NCBI RefSeq assembly: GCF_014297285.1
Contig: NZ_JACOQI010000020.1
Coordinates: 1 to 53,548, forward strand
Direction of reading: 5' to 3'
DNA from: Dysosmobacter segnis
GTDB taxonomy: Bacteria > Bacillota > Clostridia > Oscillospirales > Oscillospiraceae
Length of the DNA: 53,548 bases
The notes beneath the pieces were generated by a model, which was not told the origin of the DNA, did no database searches, and saw nothing but the letters and a program-made list of their open reading frames with translations. This document shows, piece after piece, positions 31,785 to 40,289 of the stretch. The first letter of the stretch is position 1. Each line of letters begins with the position of its first letter. The position numbers were made by a program, and so were the translations under genes.

Positions 31785-31994
31785 TTTTATTTTTCCTTCC
31801 AATGCCCTCGGAGTTTTCGGACAGTCCGTGAAAGCTCAGTCTTTTCGGAGATATGAGAAAGGCGAAGACAATGATTTGACCGCCGCAAGGCGTTGAATGG
31901 TCAGGGAAGACCTTAATCGCAAACGGGAGACAACCCGTAAAAACGGAAAATAGTGCTGAGTGAACAGCCTTGTTAAACGCAGGAGGTAATCATT
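31785..31994 (+). other. Structured leader ahead of the scaffold and capsid genes
   Basis: About 210 bp without a gene. It can form CGCC-GCAA-GGCG (31881-31892) inside TGACC/GGTCA (31877-31903), and ACGGG/CCCGT (31923-31938). It ends in the AGGAGG of the scaffold gene. It may be a cis-acting RNA for capsid expression; no clear promoter seen. Confidence 0.45.
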
Positions 31995-32582
31995 ATGGCA
32001 AAGATCGACACCAGCAAAATCACGGGCTATGCGGAAATGTCTGCGGAAGACAAGCTGAAAGCACTGGAAGCGTTCGAGTACGAGGACAACGTTGCCGAGC
32101 TGGAAAAGCAGAAAGCCGCTGTTTCCAAGGCCAACTCCGAAGCCGCTGAGTGGAAGCGCAAGCACAACGCTCTGTTGGGTGAGGACGAGAAGAAGAAGCA
32201 GGAGCAGGAGGAAAAGTTCGCCAACATGGAGAAGGAGCTTTCCGAGCTGCGGGAAGCCAAGCGTGTTTCCGAGTTTAAGGCCAAGTTCATCGCTCAGGGC
32301 TATGACGAGGCTCTTGCTGAGGATACCGCAAAGGCGATGGCTGATGGTGACTCTGCCAAGGTGTTTGCCAACCAGCAGAAGTTCCTTGACGAGTATGCAA
32401 AACAGGTCAAGGCTGACGCTCTGAAAAAGACCCCCAAGCCTACTCCCGGTGCCGGTGGCGGTACTGGCGAGATGGATTACGCCAAGAAAATCGAGGAAGC
32501 ACGGACAAACGGTGATTTTGCCGCCGTTGCTTACTACACCCGCCTGCAAGCCGAAGCGGAAGCGCAGGCGAAAAAAGAGTAA
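31995..32582 (+). CDS. Capsid scaffolding protein
   Basis: A 195-residue protein, rich in Glu, Lys and Ala, with a long coiled coil (about 30-95, containing EDEKKKQEQEEKFANMEKEL) and a Gly/Pro hinge before the C-terminal helix. This is the typical scaffold (DUF4355-like) placed between portal and major capsid genes. It guides procapsid assembly and is later removed. Confidence 0.87.
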   Translation: MAKIDTSKITGYAEMSAEDKLKALEAFEYEDNVAELEKQKAAVSKANSEAAEWKRKHNALLGEDEKKKQEQEEKFANMEKELSELREAKRVSEFKAKFIAQGYDEALAEDTAKAMADGDSAKVFANQQKFLDEYAKQVKADALKKTPKPTPGAGGGTGEMDYAKKIEEARTNGDFAAVAYYTRLQAEAEAQAKKE

Positions 32583-32597
32583 AGGAGAGTTTTTACT

Positions 32598-33626
32598 ATG
32601 GCAGATCAGTTTGCTATGAGTTTCGGGGTACTCAATTACTCCGGTATGCTCTTTAACAAGGGCAACACCCGCACCCCTCTGAGTTCTATCATCGGCGGTC
32701 GTGCCAAGACCACGAACCATGTTGAGTTCGTGACCGGTCAGGAGTTCACCTCTGGCGGCGGCGCTCAGCCTGCTATCAGCGAGAGTGCTTCTCTGACCGC
32801 CCCTGATGCTACCGTTGTAACCCGTGCGCAGAAGACCAATGTGACTCAGATCTTTCAGGAGTCTGTGGGCATTTCCTACGGGAAGATGTCTAACATGGGT
32901 ACTCTGAGCGGTATCAATGTGGCGGGTCAGCAGGCCAACCCCATGAACGAGCTGGACTTTCAGGTTGCCGCCAAGATGATGAAGGTCAATGCCGACATTG
33001 AGTACACCTTCATTAACGGCGTTTACAGCAAGGCTACTGATGACACCAAGGTCAACAAGACCCGTGGCATGATTCCCGCAATCACCACCAACACTACGGC
33101 GATGGCAAAGAAGCCCCTCGGTCTGTGGGATATTGCCGACATGGTGAAGAAGATTTACGGCGCAAACGCTCCCACCGATGGCCTGTGCCTGTGGTGTGAC
33201 GCTGTGACCCTGTTCCAGATCAACGCTGACGCTGTTCAGAACGGTCTGACTGTGGTTCCCGCTGCCCGTAACATCAACGGTATCTCCCTGTCCAGCGTGG
33301 TCACGCCCATCGGCGTTGTCTACCTGTACCTTGGCGAGTACCTGCCTGCCGGTACTGCCCTACTGCTGAACCTGAGCGTTCTGGCTCCCGTTTATCAGCC
33401 TGTCCCCGGCAAGGGCAACTTCTTCCTTGAGCCGCTGGCGAAGACCGGCGCTGGCGAGAAGTATCAGCTCTTTGGTCAGATCGGCCTTGACCACGGCCCT
33501 GAGTGGTTCCACGGTAAGTTTACCGGTATCTCTACCGAGTTTACCGCTCCCACTTACAGCCGCAGCGTCTTCATCGCCAATGACGCAAACAACCCGGTGA
33601 ACACTAAGGCCGTTGCTGGTGCCTAA
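32598..33626 (+). CDS. Major capsid protein, SU10-like
   Basis: A 342-residue protein. The pattern TPLSSIIGGRAKTTNHVEF near the start and VTRAQKTNVTQIFQESVGIS fits the SU10/DUF5309 branch of HK97-fold capsid proteins. High Ala/Gly and very regular codon use agree with high expression. It directly follows the scaffold. Confidence 0.87.
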   Translation: MADQFAMSFGVLNYSGMLFNKGNTRTPLSSIIGGRAKTTNHVEFVTGQEFTSGGGAQPAISESASLTAPDATVVTRAQKTNVTQIFQESVGISYGKMSNMGTLSGINVAGQQANPMNELDFQVAAKMMKVNADIEYTFINGVYSKATDDTKVNKTRGMIPAITTNTTAMAKKPLGLWDIADMVKKIYGANAPTDGLCLWCDAVTLFQINADAVQNGLTVVPAARNINGISLSSVVTPIGVVYLYLGEYLPAGTALLLNLSVLAPVYQPVPGKGNFFLEPLAKTGAGEKYQLFGQIGLDHGPEWFHGKFTGISTEFTAPTYSRSVFIANDANNPVNTKAVAGA

Positions 33627-33675
33627 GAACGGCGCAGGGGCAAAACAAATATTTTAGAAAGGAAAGGTGGAAAGC

Positions 33676-33993
33676 ATGACGGACGCTGAGAAGTTGAAAA
33701 TGGTGAAAGCCATGACCGGCGAGACAGACGAGGACACGCTTTCCACCTACCTTTCTATCGCCGGAAATAAGGTGTGCCGCAGAGCATACCCCTTTGACCC
33801 CACCGTGACCGCTGTTCCTGACCAGTACGCTCACATTCAGGTGGAGATCGCCGTGTATCTGCTGAACAAGCGGGGGGCCGAAGGGCAGACCACTCACAGT
33901 GAGAACGGTATCTTCCGCTCCTATGAAGACGGCGATGTGCCGCCTACGCTGCTGAGGGACATTGTTCCCTTTGCCGCTGTGATGGGAGGTTGA
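33676..33993 (+). CDS. Head-tail connector protein (gp6-like)
   Basis: A 105-residue protein. Helical pattern LSTYLSIAGNKVCRRAYPFD plus an end bearing HSENGIFRSYEDG is that of HK97 gp6/SPP1 gp15-type connectors. It forms the ring under the portal. ATG 33676 has GAAAGGTGG. Confidence 0.8.
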   Translation: MTDAEKLKMVKAMTGETDEDTLSTYLSIAGNKVCRRAYPFDPTVTAVPDQYAHIQVEIAVYLLNKRGAEGQTTHSENGIFRSYEDGDVPPTLLRDIVPFAAVMGG

Positions 33994-33997
33994 GCGC

Positions 33998-34372
33998 ATG
34001 AGGACGCTGAACCGCAACAAATCGCCCTTCTGGTATCTGCTGTATGACCGCAAGGTTCCCGTCAAAGACGAGTACGGCAACGAAACCGGCGAGGAACTGG
34101 TGGTTTACAAGCCTGCCGTGGCGATGAACGCCAATATCTCGGCGGCGACCGGCTCCGCTCAGGTGGAGCAGTTCGGTAATTTCGCAGGGTACGACAAGGT
34201 GATCGTCACCGATGACCTGAGCTGCCCCATTGACGAGCATACCGTGCTGTTCATTGACAAAGAACCGCAGTATGACGAGGACGGGAAGCCGCTCTACGAT
34301 TACATGGTCAAACGGGTCGCCAAGTCCCTCAACTCCATTTCCTATGCGGTCAGTAAGGTGACGGTATCGTGA
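33998..34372 (+). CDS. Head completion/closure protein (predicted)
   Basis: A 124-residue beta-rich protein (YDRKVPVKDEYGNETGEELV, VIVTDDLSCPIDEHTVLFID) in the position of head-closure proteins. Identification is mainly by gene order. Confidence 0.65.
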   Translation: MRTLNRNKSPFWYLLYDRKVPVKDEYGNETGEELVVYKPAVAMNANISAATGSAQVEQFGNFAGYDKVIVTDDLSCPIDEHTVLFIDKEPQYDEDGKPLYDYMVKRVAKSLNSISYAVSKVTVS

Positions 34373-34893
34373 GTCAGACGATCAATATTCCGCTCTCCGG
34401 GAGAGGGATTGAGCGGCTGATACGGGAAGCCGAGAACCGGAAGAACCGGCTTCAAGAGCGGACTGCGGTCTTTCTTGACCGGGTGGCGCAGGAGGGCATG
34501 GAGAGAGCTTCTGTCAAGTTCTCGCAGGCCGTTTATGACGGCACGAACGATGTTTCCGTGACGGTGGAACCCCGTGGGAACAATGTTCGAGCGGTGGTGG
34601 CGACAGGCGGGGCTACCCTGTTCATTGAGTTCGGCACAGGCGTGACCTACCCGGACGATCACCCGGAAGCGGAAGAACTCGGTATGAAGCGTGGCGAATA
34701 CGGTCAGGGTCACGGCAAGCAACACTCCTGGGGTTATTACGACGACCCCGGCACGAACGGAGTGCTGAAAGAAAAGAAGAACGGCGGGTTCGTGGTCATC
34801 ACTCACGGCAATCCCGCCAATATGCCGATGTATGAAACGGTAAAGGAGCTGCAAGACCGGCTCACGGAGATTGCGAAGGAGGTGTTTTCATGA
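34369..34893 (+). CDS. HK97 gp10-like tail-completion protein
   Basis: A 174-residue protein. GTG start overlapping the previous stop (GTGA). The helical N-terminus (ERLIREAENRKNRLQERTAV) and LFIEFGTGVTYPDDHPEAE with a following GYYDD stretch fit the HK97 gp10 family, which joins tail to head. Confidence 0.8.
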   Translation: MSQTINIPLSGRGIERLIREAENRKNRLQERTAVFLDRVAQEGMERASVKFSQAVYDGTNDVSVTVEPRGNNVRAVVATGGATLFIEFGTGVTYPDDHPEAEELGMKRGEYGQGHGKQHSWGYYDDPGTNGVLKEKKNGGFVVITHGNPANMPMYETVKELQDRLTEIAKEVFS

Positions 34894-35291
34894 TTGATGT
34901 GGAGAGTCAAATCTACACGCCGATTGCGGAAGCCCTGAGAGCGCAGTTTCCCGGTATCTTGGTCAGCGGTGAGTATGTTAATGCCCCTACCCGTTTTCCC
35001 TATGTGAGCTTGGTGGAGCAGGATAACTACACCACGGAAGCCCACATGGACAGCGGCGATACGGAGAGGTTCGCTACGCTGATGTACGAGGTGAATGTCT
35101 ACTCCGACAAGGCAGGCGGTAAGAAATCCGTTTGCCGAAAAATCATGAGGTTTGTGGACGATCTCATGTACGCCAAGAATTTCCGGCGTACTTCTCTGTC
35201 CCCGGTTCCCAATTTGGAGAACGCAACAATCTACCGTCTGGTCGCCCGATACAAGGCTGAAACGGACGGAACCACTCTTTATAGGAGGTAA
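34890..35291 (+). CDS. Tail terminator protein (predicted)
   Basis: A 133-residue protein. ATGA overlap with the gp10-like gene. It starts ESQIYTPIAEALRAQFPG and contains FPYVSLVEQDN, the pattern of tail-terminator (minor tail) proteins between gp10 and the tail tube. Confidence 0.75.
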   Translation: MIDVESQIYTPIAEALRAQFPGILVSGEYVNAPTRFPYVSLVEQDNYTTEAHMDSGDTERFATLMYEVNVYSDKAGGKKSVCRKIMRFVDDLMYAKNFRRTSLSPVPNLENATIYRLVARYKAETDGTTLYRR

Positions 35292-35296
35292 ATGAA

Positions 35297-35728
35297 ATGG
35301 CTATTTCCACCTACAAGGTTTTTCTGATGAAGAAAGCCGACACTGGTGAACAGTGGAGCAAGCTGATCGACATTAAGGAGTTTCCTGACCTCGGCGGCGA
35401 ACCCGAAATGCTGGAAACCACCACCCTGAGCGACAATATGCAGACCTACATCGCCGGTATCCAGTCCCTCGATGGTCTGTCCTTCACCGCCAACTACACG
35501 CTGACTGATTTCCAGACCCTCAAGGCTTTGGAAGGCAAGAAGGTCAGCTATGCAGTCTGGTTCGGCGGCACGGAGAACGCCGGTGTGGTCGCTCCCGATG
35601 GCTCTAACGGTAAGTTCTCCTTTGACGGTGAGCTGTCCGTGTATCCCGTGGGCGGCGGCGTGAACGAAGTGGTGAACATGAACATCACCATCGCTCCTTC
35701 CACTCCCATCACTTTCTCCGCAACCTAA
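35297..35728 (+). CDS. Major tail tube protein
   Basis: A 143-residue protein (FPDLGGEPEMLETTTLSDNM, YIAGIQSLDGLSFTANYTLT, then a beta-rich C-terminal half) of the phage tail tube fold. It precedes the tail chaperones and tape measure as expected. Confidence 0.87.
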   Translation: MAISTYKVFLMKKADTGEQWSKLIDIKEFPDLGGEPEMLETTTLSDNMQTYIAGIQSLDGLSFTANYTLTDFQTLKALEGKKVSYAVWFGGTENAGVVAPDGSNGKFSFDGELSVYPVGGGVNEVVNMNITIAPSTPITFSAT

Positions 35729-35766
35729 AACACCAACCATCGCCGTATTGATAAGGAGGATTTATC

Positions 35767-36108
35767 ATGGCAAAGCAGTTGACGATCAATGACCCTACTA
35801 CCGGCGTGACCTACACGCTGGAATACACCCGCAAGACCGTTGAAGCGATGGAGAAGAACGGCTTCGTTGCTGCCGATGTGGAGCGCAAGCCTATGACCCT
35901 GCTTCCGGCTCTGTTTGCCGGTGCGTTCCTCGCCCATCATCGGTTCGTGAAGCGTGATGTGATCGACAGCATTTACGCTCGTATGAACCACAAGGACGAG
36001 CTGATTGCCGCTCTGGTAGAGATGTATAACGACCCCCTGCTGAGTCTGCTGGACGAGCCTGAGCAGGAGGGCAACGAGGGAAACCTGAGCTGGAAGACCG
36101 GCTGGTAA
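35767..36108 (+). CDS. Tail assembly chaperone, short form (gpG-like)
   Basis: A 113-residue protein. MAKQLTINDPTTGVTYTLEY and KTVEAMEKNGFVAADVERKP are typical of the first tail-chaperone frame between tail tube and tape measure. The slippery heptamer GGGAAAC at 36078-36084 lies eight codons before its stop and would make a longer fusion with the next frame. Confidence 0.85.
   Translation: MAKQLTINDPTTGVTYTLEYTRKTVEAMEKNGFVAADVERKPMTLLPALFAGAFLAHHRFVKRDVIDSIYARMNHKDELIAALVEMYNDPLLSLLDEPEQEGNEGNLSWKTGW
36078..36084 (+). promoter_or_regulatory. Programmed -1 ribosomal frameshift site
   Basis: G GGA AAC read in the chaperone's frame, a canonical X-XXY-YYZ heptamer. A -1 slip joins the reading frame that is open from here to 36605 without a stop. 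Confidence 0.85.
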
Positions 36109-36605
36109 GCGACCGATCTTCCAGAAGTGAGGGGGGCGGCGGCGACCATCGCCCTGCTCCCCTTCTCGCTTACACACCAAAGTTTTATGGGGTTTTCCCG
36201 TACTATCTTTCCATCGGCATGACCTATGAGCAGTTTTGGGAACAGGACTGCGAATTGGTGAAGTATTACCGAAAGGCGGCGCAGATCAAGCAAGACCTGA
36301 GAAATCAAGACGCTTGGCTCCAAGGAGCTTATTTTTACGAAGCTCTTATTGATGCCGCCCCGGTTCTTCGTGCTTTCGCCAAGAAGGGAACCAAGCCCAC
36401 GCCGTATCGGGAAAGCCCCTATGAGCTGTTCAGTCGGCAGGACAAGAAACAGCAGAAGCAGCTTCAAGAAAAACACGATGACCAAGCCAAGGCATACATG
36501 GAAGCCTTTATGGTATCGGTCAATAAGAAATTTCAAGAGAAAGGTGGTGGCGTAAGTGGCCGACAATGTGGAAATTCAGGGGTTGGAGTTTCAGATCGTC
36601 AATGA
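36084..36605 (+). CDS. Tail assembly chaperone, frameshift extension (gpT-like)
   Basis: This frame is entered by the -1 slip and adds 173 residues to the first 106 of the short form, about 279 in total. Just before an internal ATG (36219) it reads PKFYGVFPYYLSIG, then MTYEQFWEQDCELVKYYRKA, which is the usual content of the long chaperone. The C-terminal part is charged and helical. The long form should bind the tape measure protein during tail assembly. Starting translation at 36219 is the alternative. Confidence 0.82.
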   Translation, partial: PELEDRLVSDRSSRSEGGGGDHRPAPLLAYTPKFYGVFPYYLSIGMTYEQFWEQDCELVKYYRKAAQIKQDLRNQDAWLQGAYFYEALIDAAPVLRAFAKKGTKPTPYRESPYELFSRQDKKQQKQLQEKHDDQAKAYMEAFMVSVNKKFQEKGGGVSGRQCGNSGVGVSDRQ

Positions 36606-39600
36606 CAGTACGCAGGCGGTCGCAGGACTTCAAAACCTGATTAACACACTCAATCGTTTGAAAACCGCTACCAACGGCGGCGCAACGGGTCTGAGCAAGA
36701 CCGCTCAGGGTATTCGGGAGCTTTCCAATTCTCTGAAAGGCTTGAACAGCGGTGACGCTTCGCAGAAGATCACCCGGCTTACCAATGCGCTAACCGCTCT
36801 GAGTCAGGTTGGAAATGTGAAGATTTCTTCCTCCATCGCCAACCAGCTCACGGCAATCAACACCGCTCTCGCTGGTCTGAAATGGACGGACGGCGACAAG
36901 CTGACTTCCCTTGCCAACGGTTTATGCCCTCTCTCCGAGTTGGGTAAGGCTAATATGACCACCTTTATCAATCAGCTCTCCAAGCTGCCGAAGGTGATCG
37001 AGGATTTGGAAGCGGCGGACATTGACAAGTTCACACAGCAGATGACCGCTCTTGCCGCCGCCATGAAGCCTTTTGCCGATGAAATGCAGAAGGTGTCCAA
37101 CGGCTTCTCGGCGTTTCCGTCCAAAATCCAAAAGCTGATTACCAGCACGGAGAAATACAACGCTTCTGCCCGTAAAGCAACCTCCACTACCGGGAAGTTC
37201 ACAAGCGGATTGAAAGCGTTGAATGTCGCCGCTGTTGCAATCACTTTCCGCAAAATCGGTCATTTCATCGCACAGGCGGTCACGGAGTCCAATAAGTACC
37301 AAGAAGACCTGAACCTGTTCACGGTTGCCTTGGGGCAGTACGCCGCCGAAGCTCAGAACTACGTCGAAAAGGTATCCGATGTTATGGGTATTGACCCCGC
37401 ACAGTGGCTCCGCAATCAGGGTGTTTTCAACACGCTGCTGACCGGCTTCGGTGACACAGCAGAACGAGCGCAAATCATGAGCCAAAACCTGACACAGCTT
37501 GGCTACGATATTTCGTCTTTCTTCAATATTTCCATTGAAGACGCTATGCAGAAGTTACAGTCCGGTATTTCCGGCGAGTTGGAACCTCTGCGGCGGCTGG
37601 GCTACGATCTGTCGCAGGCACGATTGGAACAGACCGCTTTGAACCTTGGCGCTAAGGAGAGCGTATCCGCCATGACACAGGCGGAAAAGGCGGAACTTCG
37701 GTATTACGCCATTATGACTCAGGTAACGACCGCTCAGGGCGATATGGCGAGAACGCTGGAAGCTCCCGCAAACCAGCTTCGTATCTTGCAGGCACAGCTT
37801 ACACAGGCCGCACGAGCGATCGGTAACATCTTCATTCCCGCACTGAACGCAATTCTTCCCTATGCAATCGCCGTTGTTCAGGTCATTCGAGAGATCGCCA
37901 ACGCCCTTGCCAACCTTGCGGGGTTCAAGCTAACCGATGTGGACTATTCGGGAGTGAATAGCGCTGCTGTCGGAGCGGGGTCTTTGGCTGATAATCTCGA
38001 TGACGCTGCCGGTGCTGCTAAGAAGCTGAAACAGTACACCGCAGGCTTTGACGAGCTGAATGTCTTTGCTCCTAACACGGGAAGCGGTTCCGGGGCGGGT
38101 GCTGGCGGCGCAGGCGGATTTGATTTCGATTTGCCTACCTACGATTTCCTTGGTGACGCTGTGCAGACCCGTATCGGTGAAATCAAGAAAATGATCGAAG
38201 ACACTCTCGCAGAGATCACTACGATTGTTTCCGGCTTTATGCTGGCGGTAGGTGCAATTCTGGTCGTAACCGGTGTGAATATTCCGCTGGGTGTCGGCCT
38301 GATGGCGGCGGGTGCGGTCGGCCTTGCGGCTACCGTTGGGCTGAATTGGACTGCTATGAGTAGCGAATTGGCAAGTACGCTGGCTCTTATTACAGGTGTT
38401 GTCGGCGGCTTCCTGCTGGCTCTTGGCGCAATTATGGCGTTCTCCGGGGCGAACCTTCCTCTTGGTATCGCTTTGATGGCCTTGGGCGGGGCAAGCCTTG
38501 TAACTGCCGCTGTTATCAACTGGCATAACAGCGACCGGCACCTCACTGACGCTTTGACCACCTTAACGGGAGTTCTGGCGGGTGCTTCTCTGGCGGTAGG
38601 CGCTATGTTGGCCTTTACCGGGGTCGCAACCGGGCTGGGTATTGCGCTGATGGCTATTGGTGCTGTCACGCTTGTATCTGCCGCAGCTCTGAACTGGAAC
38701 AGTATCCCGGACGCTCTGGCTTCTCCCTTGTCCAGAGTAGGATTGCTGGTCAGCGGAGCAACCTTGGCGCTCGGCGCTATCCTCGCTTTCTCCGGGTGTA
38801 TGCCCCTCGGTATTGCGCTGATGGCTATTGGCGCTACTTCTCTGGTTTCCGTAATGGCTCTCAACTGGAATGGCCTGAGCGATGAAATCCAGAATGTGAT
38901 TGCCATTATTACCACGGTTGTATCTGTGGCGTTCCTCGCTATTGGTGCGGCACTGGCGTTCTCCGGGGCGAATATCCCGTTGGGTCTGGCTCTGCTGGCG
39001 GCGGGTGCGGTCACAATGGGTACGGCTATCATGCCGAACTGGAATGACCTCTCCGACAATGTTCAGCAGAAGATCAGCATGATTACCACCGTTGTCGGCG
39101 GCGCTCTCTTGGCGGTCGGCGCTATCCTTGCTCTGAGCGGGGTCGCCCTTCCTCTCGGTCTTGGCCTGATGGCGGCTGGCGCATTGAGCCTTGGCGCTGT
39201 TGCTACCCTGAATTGGGATTTTGTTGTTAATTCCATTAAGAAAGTCGTATCGGTCATCACGGGTATTCTCAGCGGCGCATTGATCGTTCTCGGTGTCCTG
39301 CTGTGTCTGAGCGGTGCGGGTGTTGGTCTTGGCCTTGCGGTACTGGCGGCGGGTCTGTCCCTGTCGTATGCGGCATGGACGCTGGACGATAACCCCATTA
39401 CTCGCTTTGTGCGACAGATGGCAAACTCCATCATTGGACTTGTGAACGGTGTCATTGACGCAATCAATGATATGTTCCACATCCAGTTCAACGGTCTGTC
39501 CGTTATGGGTATCACGCTTATTCCTGCGTTTGATATTCGATTGGTGGATATTCCGCACATTCCGTTCTTTGAAGACGGCGGTTTCCCGAATGAAGGGCAG

Positions 39601-39876
39601 CTCTTTATCGCCCGTGAAGCGGGTGCGGAAATGGTCGGTGCGATGGGTCGCAGAACGGCAGTTGCCAACAATGACCAGATCGTTGAGGGTATCTCCGCAG
39701 GCGTGTCCATCGCCAACGATGGCGTGATCGCCGCTATCTACGCTCTGCTGAATGTCGTTGAGGAAAAGGATATGTCCGTTGTCATTGGTGACAATGAAAT
39801 CGGTCATTCCTACGACCGCTACAAGGAGAAGCGAGGTCGGCAAGTATCTACTGGCGTGTTCGCCAATGCCTACTAA
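36556..39876 (+). CDS. Tail tape measure protein
   Basis: A 1106-residue protein, the longest gene of the phage. An Asn/Leu-rich helical N-terminal part (LQNLINTLNRL and similar) is followed by a TMP core (NKYQEDLNLFTVALGQYAAE, NQGVFNTLLTGFGDTAERAQ) and by about seven hydrophobic units of about 60 residues (about 555-960), each like LALGAIMAFSGANLPLGIAL plus an NWN turn. It sets tail length and forms the channel through the host membrane. GTG start with AAAGGTGG. Confidence 0.92.
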   Translation: MADNVEIQGLEFQIVNDSTQAVAGLQNLINTLNRLKTATNGGATGLSKTAQGIRELSNSLKGLNSGDASQKITRLTNALTALSQVGNVKISSSIANQLTAINTALAGLKWTDGDKLTSLANGLCPLSELGKANMTTFINQLSKLPKVIEDLEAADIDKFTQQMTALAAAMKPFADEMQKVSNGFSAFPSKIQKLITSTEKYNASARKATSTTGKFTSGLKALNVAAVAITFRKIGHFIAQAVTESNKYQEDLNLFTVALGQYAAEAQNYVEKVSDVMGIDPAQWLRNQGVFNTLLTGFGDTAERAQIMSQNLTQLGYDISSFFNISIEDAMQKLQSGISGELEPLRRLGYDLSQARLEQTALNLGAKESVSAMTQAEKAELRYYAIMTQVTTAQGDMARTLEAPANQLRILQAQLTQAARAIGNIFIPALNAILPYAIAVVQVIREIANALANLAGFKLTDVDYSGVNSAAVGAGSLADNLDDAAGAAKKLKQYTAGFDELNVFAPNTGSGSGAGAGGAGGFDFDLPTYDFLGDAVQTRIGEIKKMIEDTLAEITTIVSGFMLAVGAILVVTGVNIPLGVGLMAAGAVGLAATVGLNWTAMSSELASTLALITGVVGGFLLALGAIMAFSGANLPLGIALMALGGASLVTAAVINWHNSDRHLTDALTTLTGVLAGASLAVGAMLAFTGVATGLGIALMAIGAVTLVSAAALNWNSIPDALASPLSRVGLLVSGATLALGAILAFSGCMPLGIALMAIGATSLVSVMALNWNGLSDEIQNVIAIITTVVSVAFLAIGAALAFSGANIPLGLALLAAGAVTMGTAIMPNWNDLSDNVQQKISMITTVVGGALLAVGAILALSGVALPLGLGLMAAGALSLGAVATLNWDFVVNSIKKVVSVITGILSGALIVLGVLLCLSGAGVGLGLAVLAAGLSLSYAAWTLDDNPITRFVRQMANSIIGLVNGVIDAINDMFHIQFNGLSVMGITLIPAFDIRLVDIPHIPFFEDGGFPNEGQLFIAREAGAEMVGAMGRRTAVANNDQIVEGISAGVSIANDGVIAAIYALLNVVEEKDMSVVIGDNEIGHSYDRYKEKRGRQVSTGVFANAY

Positions 39877-39890
39877 GGAGGGCTGAGGAA

Positions 39891-40277
39891 ATGCAAAGTT
39901 TCATTACAATCAATGGCACAAAGTTTCCTCAGCCCCGCAGGGGCTTAGAGCTGCTGTCTGCCACTATCGTAGACTCTGCCAGAAATGCCAACGGCGTTGT
40001 GGTAGGTCAGAAGGTCGGCAGAGATCAACAGAAGCTCAACAACCTCTTTTGGGGCTACTTGACAGCGGAACAGTGGTCTACCATGTTGCAGATTTTTGAC
40101 AAGAACTTCTTTGTGACAGTCACTTATCCCGACATGGTGAACAACCGCTGGACAACCAGAAAGATGTACCCCGGCGACCGCACGGCGACCCCGTACCATC
40201 TTGACCCGAACACGGGGCTTCCTGCGGACTACATCAACTGCAAAGTCAACATCATTGACTGCGGCGAACCATTCTAA
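39891..40277 (+). CDS. Distal tail protein (predicted)
   Basis: A 128-residue protein. It starts SFITINGTKFPQPRRGLELL and is beta-rich, directly after the tape measure. Position and size fit a Dit-like or short distal tail component. Confidence 0.7.
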   Translation: MQSFITINGTKFPQPRRGLELLSATIVDSARNANGVVVGQKVGRDQQKLNNLFWGYLTAEQWSTMLQIFDKNFFVTVTYPDMVNNRWTTRKMYPGDRTATPYHLDPNTGLPADYINCKVNIIDCGEPF

Positions 40278-40289
40278 GGAGGTGTAGCC

